Assembly (NCBI RefSeq): GCF_003955665.1
Contig: NZ_RXHU01000002.1
Location: 18,892-82,891 of the forward strand
Length of the DNA: 64,000 nt
Source: Paenibacillus whitsoniae
Lineage (GTDB): Bacteria > Bacillota > Bacilli > Paenibacillales > NBRC-103111
Reading direction: 5' to 3'
In this document: piece after piece, positions 1-8,637 of the stretch
How the letters are laid out: the number at the start of each line of letters is the position of its first letter
Numbering within the stretch: position 1 is the stretch's first letter
The notes under the pieces: model-generated
Database searches by the model: none
What the model saw: the letters and a program-made list of their open reading frames with translations, nothing else
What the model was told of the DNA's origin: nothing
Made by a program: the position numbers and the translations under genes

Positions 1-47
1 CCTCCAAATTTGCCCGGATCGCCGTTTTTTGATGTAGAAAATGCAGG
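1..47. repeat. Right end of a family-B quartet repeat, cut by the window edge
   Basis: Positions 32-47 read ATGTAGAAAATGCAGG, which matches the fourth (inverted) motif of the intact family-B quartets at 8313-8505, 34027-34218 and 51960-52152. By the spacing of those copies, the third motif should lie about 20 bases outside the window. The rest of the gap to the terminator near 131 holds no gene that I can support. Confidence 0.6.
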
Positions 48-130
48 TGGTGCAAGAATAAGCCGCCTCGCACCTTTTCTTGGATGGGCACTCCTGTGCC
101 GTACAGACGCTTCAACTGCCACAATTGCAT

Positions 131-151
131 AAAAAGACCCCTTTCGGGGTC
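131..151 (-). terminator. Rho-independent terminator of the aldo/keto reductase gene
   Basis: Read on the minus strand there is a GACCCC/GGGGTC stem with a GAAA loop followed by TTTTT. It lies about 37 bases beyond the stop codon of the reductase gene. Confidence 0.8.
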
Positions 152-187
152 GGTTATTTTAATTCTATGTGCAGACGTTCATCCGCC

Positions 188-1105
188 TTACGGCAACACG
201 TTGCCGGCAGCGAGGTAAATTTCGTACCATTCCTGACGCGTCAGCTGAATGTCGCTGGCCTTGATGCACTCCTGCAAGCGAGTCGCATTCATCGTGCCGA
301 TGACAGGCTGCATCTTCGCGGGATGGCGCAAAATCCACGCGATCGCAATCGTCGTGTTGGTCACTTCGTATTTTGCGGCGATCTCGTCGATCTTCGCGTT
401 CAGTTCCGGGTACTTGTCGCTGCCGAGGAACACGCCCTCGAAGAAGCCGTACTGGAACGGCGACCACGGCTGGATCGTGATGTCATGCAGACGGCAGTAG
501 TCGAGAATGCCGCCATCGCGGTTCACCGCAGCTGCGTTCTCCATGTTCACGTTGAAGCCGCTCGTGATCATCGTCGCGTTCGTGATGCTAAGCTGCAATT
601 GGTTGGCAACCAGCGGTTGCTTCACGTATTTGCGAAGCAGCTCGATTTGCAGCGGATGCTGGTTCGATACGCCGAAATGGCGCACTTTGCCTTCGCGCTC
701 CAGCGTGTCGAACGCCTCCGCCACTTCCTCAGGCTCCACCAATGTATCTGGGCGGTGCAGCAGCAGGACGTCGAGATAGTCGGTTTGCAGACGCTTCAAT
801 ATGTTGTCCACCGACGTCAGGATGTGCCCCTTGGAAAAGTCGAACATCCCTTTGCGGATGCCGCATTTGGATTGCAGAATGATGCTTTCGCGTTTGTTCG
901 AGTTCATGCCGAAGGCGTCAGCGAAAATTTCTTCCGAGCGCCCCCCGCCGTAAATGTCCGCATGATCAAAAAAATTCGCGCCTTGCTCCAGCGCGGTTTG
1001 AATAAAGGCCTCCGCCTCCCGCTTCTCCAGCGCGTTCATCCGCATGCAGCCGACGGCCACGACCGGCACTTGCAGCCCGCTTGTTCCTAGCCCAATTGTT
1101 CTCAC
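188..1105 (-). CDS. Aldo/keto reductase
   Basis: A 305-residue NAD(P)H-dependent oxidoreductase of the aldo/keto reductase superfamily, expected to be a cytosolic TIM barrel that reduces aldehydes or ketones. The family signature is seen as FFDHADIYGGG (Asp47 and Tyr52 of the catalytic tetrad), a Lys in ILQSKCGI and a His in VLLLHRPDT. The end GVSNQHPLQIELL and the cofactor-loop region AWILRHPAKMQPVIGTMNATRLQE fit the YdhF-like group. The start is GTG, chosen because GGAGGAA lies 8 bases upstream. It stands alone with its own terminator; the physiological substrate cannot be told from sequence. Confidence 0.88.
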   Translation of the reverse strand: MRTIGLGTSGLQVPVVAVGCMRMNALEKREAEAFIQTALEQGANFFDHADIYGGGRSEEIFADAFGMNSNKRESIILQSKCGIRKGMFDFSKGHILTSVDNILKRLQTDYLDVLLLHRPDTLVEPEEVAEAFDTLEREGKVRHFGVSNQHPLQIELLRKYVKQPLVANQLQLSITNATMITSGFNVNMENAAAVNRDGGILDYCRLHDITIQPWSPFQYGFFEGVFLGSDKYPELNAKIDEIAAKYEVTNTTIAIAWILRHPAKMQPVIGTMNATRLQECIKASDIQLTRQEWYEIYLAAGNVLP

Positions 1106-1373
1106 TGCTGTCTTCCTCCTTCAAGGTCTTTCTGCCGGGCCTGCCGCCCTCTTATCGGCGCCAAGCCGGCGTTTCTCCTATTGTCCCACACTTGAGAGGA
1201 GGATTTCAAACGCGAGTGAAGTTGGATGCGAACGCGGAACTATGAGACCGTTAGGAAAGGTACTTTCCTGCGAAAAGGCAGGCTTTTTCCACAAAAGTTG
1301 AAATTTTCACCAAATGCCTGCGAGTCGGCAGGTTTTCAGGTCAAACCTCGCTTAAAAAGGGAGTGCTCACCCA

Positions 1374-1778
1374 CAATGTTGTCAGGTTAAGCGTAAAGCA
1401 GTCCCCATTACGGCTGTCTTACGCTTAACATGACATAGGAGGCGGACACGGTGCCAGTCGTTCATCGTTTAGCCCTCGCCGTCGCCCATCTGTACGCTAC
1501 GCATCAAATGAACTGGAAATTCTCCCGTTCATTTTTGCGTTTTCGCCCTAATTTGGGTGCTCAACTGGAATTCTTCCAGTCTATTTGGCTTTACAGGGGA
1601 AATTTGCTTCAAATGGCTGAAATGAACTGGAGCTTTTCCAGTTCATTGAGCATGGAAGCCATTTTTAGAGGAAATAAACTGTAGGTTTTCCAGTTTGTGA
1701 ACGCACCAAGCCAGTTTGCTGGCGGCTTGTCACCTTCTAGCTCTCTATGTTACCTCGCTCCTTAACCTGACAACATTG
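1374..1778. mobile_element. 405-bp MITE-like element with 18-bp inverted ends and 11-bp target duplication
   Basis: The ends are perfect inverted repeats, CAATGTTGTCAGGTTAAG at 1374-1391 and its complement at 1761-1778. They are flanked by the direct repeat GTGCTCACCCA at 1363-1373 and 1779-1789. No transposase is encoded; the only open frame (1451-1684) has no family resemblance. The 11-bp duplication and an end finishing in GTTAAG recall the IS231 group of the IS4 family, an inference from memory. Next to the left end a stem (TTAAGCGTAA/TTACGCTTAA) lies at 1387-1428. The element carries a complete family-D quartet. Confidence 0.85.
1511..1695. repeat. Family-D quartet repeat inside the MITE
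   Basis: Four 19-bp palindromic motifs built on AACTGGA-N5-TCCAGTT lie at 1511-1529, 1563-1581, 1625-1643 and 1677-1695. The spacings are 52, 62 and 52 bp, nearly those of family A although the motif sequence is different. Confidence 0.85.
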
Positions 1779-1915
1779 GTGCTCACCCAAAATACCTGCC
1801 ATTGTGCAGGCTTCTCTTCGAATCAAGAGGGAAAAAGGAAATTTCCTTCTTTTTTGCAGGCATGAGGCTAGATATCCAAAGGCCTTCGCGGTTCCCCATG
1901 CGCGGCGAAAAGGGC

Positions 1916-1931
1916 CGCTCCCCCGGGAGCC
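1916..1931 (-). terminator. Possible terminator of the FAH-family gene
   Basis: A GCTCCC/GGGAGC hairpin lies just beyond the stop codon and is followed on the minus strand by GGCCCTTTTC. The stem is short and the T-run weak. Confidence 0.4.
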
Positions 1932-1939
1932 GTCCGCGA

Positions 1940-2809
1940 TCACACCTCCGCAACCACCGGGTTGCGGAGCACGGCGAACCCGCCGCCGATGCGGCACTCG
2001 GCGGTATCGCCAGGGGCCAGCCGCACAGAGCCCGGCGTCCCGGTCATGATGATGTCGCCGGGTTCCAGCGTCATCAACTGCGAGAAAAACGATACGATGT
2101 ACGGTATCGTATAAATCATGCGCGACACGTCGGTACTGAAGGCCAGCGTGCCGTTCAGCCACGTTTCGACCGGCCAGTCGGCGGCCGACGGGCACTCGTC
2201 CGGCGTGACCAACTCCGGCCCAAAGCTGAAAAACGTGTCAAACGCCTTCGACCGGCCGAGAAACCGCGGATTGCGCGCATGAATGTCCTGCGCCGTCATA
2301 TCGAGCGACGGCGTGAAGCCCGCGATGACGCCCAGCGCGTCCCTCTCGGCCACATGCTTGCACCGCTTGCCGATCACGATCGCGATCTCCGCTTCGGCGG
2401 TGACGCGCTCCACTCCGTTCGGCAGCACGATCGCCTCGCCGGGACCGATGAGCGTGGTCGTCGGCTTCATAAAGCAGATCGGCTCCCCGTCCGGCGGCGT
2501 CACGGCCATTTCGACCGCCTTTTCACGGTAGTTGGCGCCGATGCCCCAAATCTTGGGCGGCTTGCGCAGCAGAGGCGCGTACGTCATCCGGGCCGGTGGA
2601 ATCGCTGCCAGCCCGGCAACCATCGCCGCCCCTCCGCCGGCATACCAAGCGGTCAGCTCCGCCAGTTCCTCTTTTTCCAGCAGCTCCGTTACAGTCAAGC
2701 TCCAACAGCTGCCCGTCGCACGATTGACCGTCTCGAGCAGCACGCCGCCGTTTGCCTCGACGATGGCAGCTTGCTCGTGACCTTCCTGCCGCAATGTCGT
2801 AAGTTTCAT
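1940..2809 (-). CDS. Fumarylacetoacetate hydrolase (FAH) family protein
   Basis: A 289-residue protein of the FAH superfamily, metal-dependent enzymes that hydrolyse, decarboxylate or isomerise beta-keto or enol acids in ring-cleavage pathways. The family core is visible as IGANYREKAVE, EAEIAIVIGKRCKHV, VIAGFTPSLD and GDIIMTGTPGSV, the last being the usual C-terminal loop. I place the start at ATG 2809 because AGTGAGG lies about 8 bases upstream; an upstream in-frame GTG at 2833 has no ribosome binding site. It is the last gene of a minus-strand catabolic cluster, 92 bp after the creatininase-like gene. The substrate is unknown. Confidence 0.85.
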   Translation of the reverse strand: MKLTTLRQEGHEQAAIVEANGGVLLETVNRATGSCWSLTVTELLEKEELAELTAWYAGGGAAMVAGLAAIPPARMTYAPLLRKPPKIWGIGANYREKAVEMAVTPPDGEPICFMKPTTTLIGPGEAIVLPNGVERVTAEAEIAIVIGKRCKHVAERDALGVIAGFTPSLDMTAQDIHARNPRFLGRSKAFDTFFSFGPELVTPDECPSAADWPVETWLNGTLAFSTDVSRMIYTIPYIVSFFSQLMTLEPGDIIMTGTPGSVRLAPGDTAECRIGGGFAVLRNPVVAEV

Positions 2810-2901
2810 ACAACAAACCTCACTTTCTCGCACGTCTAGGGGGGGTGCATACTAACACGCAAATCCTAGGCGCACATTGCTTCGACGGCGCATGGCGGCG
2901 G

Positions 2902-3705
2902 TCAAACCCCACCGCGCAGCTTGAAGGTACACAGCTCCGTCAATGCCTTAGCCAACGTATCCGTCACACAATCCATGATGATACGGCCCTTGTCCGCCGT
3001 CGCCACCGTCGCATCTCCGGCAATGCCGCTCGTGGAAATGTCCGACATGTGCCATGCGAAGCGGACTTTGCCCTCCATGGTCAGGAAATCGTACCCGCTC
3101 ATCTGCGGGATTTCACGTACAGCGTGCTGCTGCTGCACCCAGTTCGGCTTGATCGACAGCACGAGCGAAGTCTCATAATCGCCGCCGTGAATGCCGTATT
3201 CCAGCTCTTCTGCATCGATCAAACCTTCGGCGCCGCCGAGGCTGCTTGGGCTCAAATAAAATACGGTCATCCCGTTCCGGATCCGAATCTCCCGGGACAC
3301 CATGTTGAGCAAATCCACATTGCCGCCATGTGTATTGAACAGCAGCAGCCGCTCAAAACCGCTGCGATGCAAGCTGTCCGCAATGTCGAGAATGATCCCC
3401 TGCAGCGTCGCCGCAGAGAGCGAAATCGTGCCGGGCAAGCCGAGGTGCTCGTTGCTTTTGCCGTACGAAACCGGCGGCAGCAGCCAAACCTGCGCAGCAG
3501 CCTCCAGTTTTTCCAGCGCCGCTGTCAATGTCGCTTCCCCGATCAAAGTGTCCGTCATGACCGGCAGGTGCGGACCGTGCTGCTCCACAGCGCCGACTGG
3601 CAAAATGACCAACGCGTCATCCTTCGGCAGCTCTTTGACCTGTTTGCTCGTCAGCCGGGGCAAAAATCGCTCCTCCCAGGCCTTACCTTCATAGCGTGTA
3701 AACAT
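2902..3705 (-). CDS. Creatininase family protein
   Basis: A 267-residue member of the creatininase/MftE-type amidohydrolase family, which uses a binuclear metal site to open cyclic amides or related bonds. Seen in the sequence: VILPVGAVEQHGPHLPV with the metal-binding Glu-x-His, a central YGKSNEHLGLPGTISL and FNTHGGNVDLL, all typical of the family. The start is ATG 3705, preceded by AAAGGAGTGG at good spacing; the reading frame runs on upstream but into the intergenic region. It lies between the amidase and the FAH gene in one orientation, suggesting stepwise breakdown of an amide-containing compound. Confidence 0.86.
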   Translation of the reverse strand: MFTRYEGKAWEERFLPRLTSKQVKELPKDDALVILPVGAVEQHGPHLPVMTDTLIGEATLTAALEKLEAAAQVWLLPPVSYGKSNEHLGLPGTISLSAATLQGIILDIADSLHRSGFERLLLFNTHGGNVDLLNMVSREIRIRNGMTVFYLSPSSLGGAEGLIDAEELEYGIHGGDYETSLVLSIKPNWVQQQHAVREIPQMSGYDFLTMEGKVRFAWHMSDISTSGIAGDATVATADKGRIIMDCVTDTLAKALTELCTFKLRGGV

Positions 3706-3806
3706 CGTCTCCACTCCTTTTGTCTGTATATCCACAGCTGTGCGGCGGACAGCCCTTCTCAATTCGGACTCCCCTCTATGCCGCAACCGCCAAGTCCTTA
3801 CCCTGT

Positions 3807-5006
3807 TCACACTGTCGGCTGCAGCGTACCCGTCAGCCTGTGCACCCAGCGCAAGAGCGGTACATCCAACCCTTTGCCTGCGATAAAAGATATCCCGATC
3901 GGCACACCGTCCACCTCACCGGCCGGCACCGTTACCTGTGGACAACCGCTCAGCCCCGCAATACACGAAAGTTGCATCGTCCGCATGCGGATGTCCTCCA
4001 GCACATCGCCGTTCATTCCCTTCATCGGTGCGCCGCACGGGATCGTCGGCACCACTAGCAGACCGTCCTCGCCGAGCAGCGCCTCCATCGTATCCTGTAC
4101 AAGCGCGCGGTTCACAAGCTGAGCCTCAAAATCGCTGCGTGACAGCGTCGAAGACCAAGCGAAACGCTCGGCAATGCCCGGGCCAAAATGCGGCTGCGCC
4201 GCCGTAATCCATTCGCCATGCTGCTGCCAAATCTCGAAGCCTTGAATCGTGCGGAAAGTTTGGAACCAAGCTTGCAGTCCCGCCGGCGCAATGATGCGGG
4301 ATTCGGCATTCTCCCATGGGGTGCCAAACCCGGAGAGCCAGCTTTCCATCGCTTGCCGGCAGCGGGCATCCGTCAATTCCCAGGCATCCTTGCCGAACAT
4401 AACCCGGCGAAAGCCGAAGTCCTCGTCTTCCCGGTTATCGGCCGGCGCGGGCAGCAGCGCTTCTCCTACGTCCAGCAGCATTCGGGAGCTACGCGTCATC
4501 CAGCCAACCGTGTCAAAGCTGGCCGACAGCGGGATAACCCCGTCCATCGACACGGCCCCATGCGTCGGGCGCATCCCATAGAGCCCGCAGTAGGCGGAAG
4601 GAATACGCACCGACCCACCCGTATCGGTTCCGATGGCAAAATCCACCCCGCCCGCTGCCGCAGCAACAGCCGAACCACTGGACGAACCGCCGGGAACGCG
4701 ATCGTGCGCCCGGGGGTTGACGGGGGTGCCGTAGTGGTGATTTTCCCCATTTAAACTGAACATCAGTTCATCCGTATGTGTAATGCCGTGTAACGTTGCG
4801 CCTTGCCTCAGCAGAAGATCAATGGAGGCGGCATTGCCGGCAGAAGGGCCGTGCGTCCGGTACCAATCGGGGTTCCCCGCCGTATTCGTCCAGCCTGTGA
4901 GCCCGAACACATCTTTGACTGCAAAAGAAAATCCCTGCAGTCTCCCTGTGCCGAGCGGTTCCATGATGAAATCCTCTTTGACGTATGCGTTCCAGCGGTC
5001 CGCCAT
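3807..5006 (-). CDS. Amidase signature family enzyme
   Basis: A 399-residue amidase of the Ser-cisSer-Lys type. The catalytic Lys is in SFAVKDVFGL near the N-terminus, the bridging Ser in PGGSSSGSAVAAAAGG, and the nucleophilic Ser in GTDTGGSVRIPS. It is on the short side for the family (usually 450-500). ATG 5006 is preferred because GAGGTG lies just upstream; ATG 5012 and GTG 5015 are in-frame alternatives. It hydrolyses a carboxamide to acid and ammonia; the true substrate is unknown. It sits 34 bp behind the cupin gene in the same direction. Confidence 0.9.
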   Translation of the reverse strand: MADRWNAYVKEDFIMEPLGTGRLQGFSFAVKDVFGLTGWTNTAGNPDWYRTHGPSAGNAASIDLLLRQGATLHGITHTDELMFSLNGENHHYGTPVNPRAHDRVPGGSSSGSAVAAAAGGVDFAIGTDTGGSVRIPSAYCGLYGMRPTHGAVSMDGVIPLSASFDTVGWMTRSSRMLLDVGEALLPAPADNREDEDFGFRRVMFGKDAWELTDARCRQAMESWLSGFGTPWENAESRIIAPAGLQAWFQTFRTIQGFEIWQQHGEWITAAQPHFGPGIAERFAWSSTLSRSDFEAQLVNRALVQDTMEALLGEDGLLVVPTIPCGAPMKGMNGDVLEDIRMRTMQLSCIAGLSGCPQVTVPAGEVDGVPIGISFIAGKGLDVPLLRWVHRLTGTLQPTV

Positions 5007-5040
5007 CTCCATCACCTCTATCTCGTCGTGGTGCTTTTAT

Positions 5041-5475
5041 TTATTTTGCCAACTGTAACCCGTTTAAAATGGCCAAATCCGCTTCGTCGAGCTCTGCCAC
5101 AGGTCCCGATTTGATTAGATCAGAGAACGCCTCATCCGGTATCATCGTCGTGAGTACGTAAAGCCGGCTTGCGCCCGTATTGCGCACCTGATGATTGTTG
5201 CCCGGCGGCACGATGAAGAAAGAGCCTGTCTTAATCCCCATCTCCTGATCGCCTACGACCGCAATGCCTTCCCCATGCAGCACGTAAAAATATTCCACCG
5301 CGCCGGAGTGCTCGTTTGGCGGGGTCTGGCCGCCTTCGTCGAAAATTTCGACGACAGAAACAAACGACGTCTGCGTGCCATCGCAAAGCAGAACAAATTT
5401 ATTGGAATCCGCTGCGGAAATTTTGTGAACGGGACAAGCGGTGAAATGACCTGCAATCAATCCTGGTATACTCAT
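5041..5475 (-). CDS. Small cupin-domain protein
   Basis: A 144-residue single-domain cupin. The cupin motif 1 region reads PPNEHSGAVEYFYVLHGEG, with His and Glu in the usual metal-ligand places. Motif 2 is VPPGNNHQVRNTGASRLYVLT, with His. Such proteins are dioxygenases, isomerases or ligand-binding accessory proteins; nothing here decides among them. ATG 5475 is the start, with AAAGGTGG upstream. It lies between the RutB-like hydrolase and the amidase in the catabolic cluster. Confidence 0.82.
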   Translation of the reverse strand: MSIPGLIAGHFTACPVHKISAADSNKFVLLCDGTQTSFVSVVEIFDEGGQTPPNEHSGAVEYFYVLHGEGIAVVGDQEMGIKTGSFFIVPPGNNHQVRNTGASRLYVLTTMIPDEAFSDLIKSGPVAELDEADLAILNGLQLAK

Positions 5476-5582
5476 GGTTTGGCCACCTTTCTCGTGTCTA
5501 ATGGAGCTTTCCGAAATTACCGCCTTATTTTCAGGCAAAGTCTCCTTGTTCCACGGCGATTTGTCTGAAATTTAGCGGTACT

Positions 5583-6362
5583 TTATTTCGGAAAGTCTCC
5601 AAATGTGATTGCTTCCAGCAGCGCCGCCGAGTCGGCGACAAAACCGTAGCATTGTTTAACGTTGTACAACGCGCCATCTGCACAATATTGCGGTGAGCTG
5701 GTCGCGCAGCAATCCTCCAGCAAAATGACATCGTACCCCAGACATCCCGCATCCTGCAGGGTGTGCATGACGCATTGGTCGAGGTTCACGCCGGCAAAAA
5801 GGATCGTATCCACCCCCAGGTTCCGCAGGATACTATCCAGGGGGGTATCCCAAAAACCGCTCATACGGAACTTATCGACATAAATGTCCTCCGGCCCTGG
5901 CGTGAGATCGTCGACAACGGCGGCGCCCCAGCTGCCTTTTTCAAGGACGCGCGAGCCGTTCGTTGGCATCGGATCGCCGATGCCCGTGCTTTCTCCGTCT
6001 CCGTTGTAGACGTGGAGCACAGAAGGACTTAGGTTGAGGCGGTCCGGGCGGTTGCCCCAATTGAGCCAAATGACCGGCACACCGCTTGTGCGCAGCACGG
6101 GAAGCAGGCGGTTCAGAGGCGCCACCGGCCGTGTCAGCGGGGCGGTATCCACCCCGATGCCGGCCAGCCAACCGCCCGGCGTACAAAAATCATTCTGCAT
6201 ATCCACGACGATGATCGCCGTCCGCTCCAGGTCGAGCGTCAGCTGCTGCGGCTGGGCGGCGAAAGAGACCGCTGCTCGGGCATCGTTATAGGCGGATCTG
6301 CGCAGATCCACATGCTCCTTTGTCACAAGCCAGCCTCGCTTGCGGTTTCCTAAGCGGTTCAT
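5583..6362 (-). CDS. Isochorismatase-family hydrolase, RutB-like
   Basis: A 259-residue cysteine hydrolase. The triad is visible: Asp in IIVVDMQNDFCTPGGWL, Lys in DKFRMSGFWDTPLDSILR and Cys in GVNLDQCVMHTLQDAG. The blocks KGSWGAAVVDDL, SGFWDTPLDSILRNLG and ALYNVKQCYGFVAD run parallel to what I remember of E. coli RutB, the ureidoacrylate amidohydrolase of pyrimidine breakdown. The other rut genes are not in the window, so the real substrate may be a different ureido or carbamoyl acid. ATG 6362 has AGAGGG upstream; TTG 6368 is the in-frame alternative. The preceding hydrolase gene ends only 26 bp upstream. Confidence 0.87.
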   Translation of the reverse strand: MNRLGNRKRGWLVTKEHVDLRRSAYNDARAAVSFAAQPQQLTLDLERTAIIVVDMQNDFCTPGGWLAGIGVDTAPLTRPVAPLNRLLPVLRTSGVPVIWLNWGNRPDRLNLSPSVLHVYNGDGESTGIGDPMPTNGSRVLEKGSWGAAVVDDLTPGPEDIYVDKFRMSGFWDTPLDSILRNLGVDTILFAGVNLDQCVMHTLQDAGCLGYDVILLEDCCATSSPQYCADGALYNVKQCYGFVADSAALLEAITFGDFPK

Positions 6363-6388
6363 GGACAACCCTCTTTTCGTTAATATGG

Positions 6389-8065
6389 TTAACCACTAGT
6401 GGCGTTAACGGCCGGAAGTTGGAGATAAGATACCAGGCCGGGTTGGCTGGCCACCGCGACGACCGCGATGTCCAAGCGGCTGTCATCGACCGTGTGCGCG
6501 AGGTTCATCCCCACGCTGTTCGGGTGCCGAATGAGCGTCGGGAACGCGCTGCCGGTCAGCTCCAGCCGCAGCGCCGTGCCCGGCGGGAAGGTCAGCCCGA
6601 TCGGCCTTAGCTGGATCTCGGCGTGCTGCCAGCCGTCCGCATCGGGATCGGTGCCGATCTCCGCGCGACCGACCGAAAGGAAGAGCGCTTGGCCGCCGGG
6701 CTTCACCAGCGAAAGCATCGCCACGACGTCGGTCGGGCCGTCCATGGATTGCACCGCCACGCAGAGCTTGGGCGAGCCAAAGATAAGTAAGCTATCGGCT
6801 AGCGGCTCGCTCGTGTAGACAAGGATCTCGGTGCGATCCTGAATCGCGCTCCGGTCGAGCGGGGCATACCCCGGCAGGGCCATCGGCAGCCGGGCGTCGT
6901 AGACATAGACATCCGGCGTGCGCTGCGGATGGAGCTTGGTGTGGTGCGGCGTTAGAAGGCCGCCGCCGAGCGTGCCATTGGCGGGGTTATCGCCGCCAGT
7001 GAGGTAGTACTTCCGGCCGGTTGTCTCGGCTGGAAAGGTATCCGCCTCCAGCCAGGCACGGCTGCTGAGGTCGAAGTAGCGGATGGGCGGCTCCTCATAG
7101 AGGCCGTTCGTCCGCTCGCCCTTAAGCCAGTAATCGAACCACCGCACCTGCTTGCGGTGCATGTCGCCGTCGGCGTCTGGGCCGTGGTCGAGGCCGCCGG
7201 CCTTTTGCCCCCACGGGATGTGGACCCAGGGGCCGATTTCCAAGCGGTGGAACAGGTCGGGCGTGCGGCTTTGATCCTGCAGTGCGAGATAGGACTGCAC
7301 CGTCCCATCCAGCAGAAAGTCGTACCATCCGCCGATATGAAACGTCGGGATGGGACTTGCCTGGAACGCGGGAAGCCAGTTGAGGCCCGCCCAATAGTCG
7401 TCGTACTCGGGATGATTCACCCAGTCAAAGTAGGCCGGGCAGTATTTTTCAAGGATCGGATGTCGGTCGTTCAACGGCAGATGACGCACGATCCCGTCAG
7501 GGTTGTTCATGATCTGCGTGCACGCCTGCTCCGCTGACACATCGCCGGCTCGTCTCGCCGAATCGCGTGCGAGCTGGAACGCCCACGTCAGCATCCCGCT
7601 CGAAAAGCTGCCGTACGGATACGCCCAGCGGTGAATGTCCGCAGCCGTCATACTCGGAATGATCGTCACCAGGGACGGTGGCGCCAAGGTTGCTGCAGCC
7701 CACTGAGCGATACCCTGGTAGGAGAAGCCGTACATGCCGACCTTGCCATTCGCATTCGGCAGCTTCGCCGCCCACTCGATCGTGTCGTAGCCGTCCTCTG
7801 CCTCGTGCACGAACGGGATGAACTCTCCTTCGGAGTCGCCCCGCCCCCGCACATCCTGCACCACGACCATGTACCCTTGCTTGGCGTACCAAACGGGGTG
7901 GGCGTGGGAGACGGTAGAGGCGATTTTGCGCCCGTAAGGCTGCCGCATGAGCAGCACCGGATACTCCCCTGTCTCCTCAGGGAGATAAATATCTGCATAT
8001 AAGGTCACACCGTCCCGCATCACACACGGAACACGGCGCTGAAGCATAACATCGCCGAAACGCAT
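6389..8065 (-). CDS. CocE/NonD (X-Pro dipeptidyl-peptidase S15) family hydrolase
   Basis: A 558-residue alpha/beta hydrolase of the cocaine esterase and nonactin hydrolase type. The N-terminal half has DGVTLYADIYLP, VVVQDVRGRGDSEGEF and the nucleophile elbow GMYGFSYQGIAQW (Ser115). The C-terminal half is a beta jelly roll (LVYTSEPLADSLLIFG to SVGMNLAHTV). Members cleave esters or amides, for example acyl-amide antibiotics. AAGGAGGC precedes the ATG. No signal peptide is seen, so it should act in the cytosol. It is the first gene of the hydrolase run; upstream lies a 570-bp repeat-rich gap. Confidence 0.88.
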   Translation of the reverse strand: MRFGDVMLQRRVPCVMRDGVTLYADIYLPEETGEYPVLLMRQPYGRKIASTVSHAHPVWYAKQGYMVVVQDVRGRGDSEGEFIPFVHEAEDGYDTIEWAAKLPNANGKVGMYGFSYQGIAQWAAATLAPPSLVTIIPSMTAADIHRWAYPYGSFSSGMLTWAFQLARDSARRAGDVSAEQACTQIMNNPDGIVRHLPLNDRHPILEKYCPAYFDWVNHPEYDDYWAGLNWLPAFQASPIPTFHIGGWYDFLLDGTVQSYLALQDQSRTPDLFHRLEIGPWVHIPWGQKAGGLDHGPDADGDMHRKQVRWFDYWLKGERTNGLYEEPPIRYFDLSSRAWLEADTFPAETTGRKYYLTGGDNPANGTLGGGLLTPHHTKLHPQRTPDVYVYDARLPMALPGYAPLDRSAIQDRTEILVYTSEPLADSLLIFGSPKLCVAVQSMDGPTDVVAMLSLVKPGGQALFLSVGRAEIGTDPDADGWQHAEIQLRPIGLTFPPGTALRLELTGSAFPTLIRHPNSVGMNLAHTVDDSRLDIAVVAVASQPGLVSYLQLPAVNATSG

Positions 8066-8080
8066 GATGGAAAGCCTCCT

Positions 8081-8237
8081 TGCGTAGATTGCTTAGTTGC
8101 TTGATTGCTAAGTTGCTTGTGGCCTCGGGTGCTATGTTGCTTGTTTGCTAAGTCGCTCAGGGCCTCGGGTGCTATGTTGCTTGTTTGCTAAGTCGCTCGG
8201 GGCCTCGGGTGCTTAGTTGCTTGATTGCTGGGTCGCC
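8081..8237. repeat. Tandem 40-bp repeat, about four copies
   Basis: Copies begin at 8081, 8121, 8161 and 8201, exactly 40 bp apart. The second to fourth begin GGCCTCGGGTGCT and continue with TTGCTTG and GCTAAGTCGCTC-like blocks; the first copy diverges in its first ten bases. The array lies immediately upstream of the CocE/NonD gene, over its likely promoter and leader. Confidence 0.85.
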
Positions 8238-8312
8238 TTCCCCACATCTTCCTCCGCACGCTTCACCAGACTGTCTGTTCTGTCGCCGACCGCCTCACCA
8301 CACCACTAGCTA

Positions 8313-8505
8313 CCTGTAAAAATTACATCAAATTTGGAGGAAATTCAGAAAAACGGGCGATTACCTGCAAAAACTACATTAAAATTGCCCTCATTCCACC
8401 CAAATCGCCTGATTTATCGACTTTCGCCCGGATTTAGATGTAGGAAATACAGGTCTTTGCCGCTAACTCCCCGCAATCGCCGAAATTAGATGTACAAATT
8501 GCAGG
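8313..8505. repeat. Family-B quartet repeat
   Basis: Two direct motifs, CCTGTAAAAATTACAT (8313-8328) and CCTGCAAAAACTACAT (8364-8379), are followed by two inverted ones, ATGTAGGAAATACAGG (8438-8453) and ATGTACAAATTGCAGG (8490-8505). The spacings are 51, 74 and 52 bp. The bases next to each motif (about CNAATTT) are also conserved in the mirrored copies. Nothing else is seen between the tandem array and the end of the GGT-like gene. Confidence 0.88.
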
Positions 8506-8637
8506 TAGTCGCTTCAGCCAGGTGTGAGGTTTTGACCCCCGCCACGCGTCGGCGACACCGCGCGCCACGGATTCGCGCCGGCACAGATGAAAAGCCACGA
8601 CACGACCGGCCTCTCCCATCTTCCCTCATCACCAGCA

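Larger units (their letters stand above)
1267..1860. repeat. Family-A quartet repeat, split by an inserted element
   Basis: Four 16-bp hairpin motifs of the form CCTGC-N6-GCAGG lie at 1267-1282, 1317-1332, 1795-1810 and 1845-1860 (the last begins CCTTC). Removing the 405-bp insertion and one 11-bp target duplication gives spacings of 50, 62 and 50 bp, the same as at 17090, 21162 and 58448. It lies between the aldo/keto reductase and FAH-family genes. Confidence 0.85.

Noticed and set aside
80..1090. 336-residue open frame opposite the aldo/keto reductase, and similar long frames opposite other genes
   Set aside because: They are antisense shadows rich in Arg, His and Gln with no domain, while the other strand holds clear enzymes.
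1451..1684. 77-residue open frame inside the MITE
   Set aside because: It runs through the family-D palindromes and has no protein-like features.
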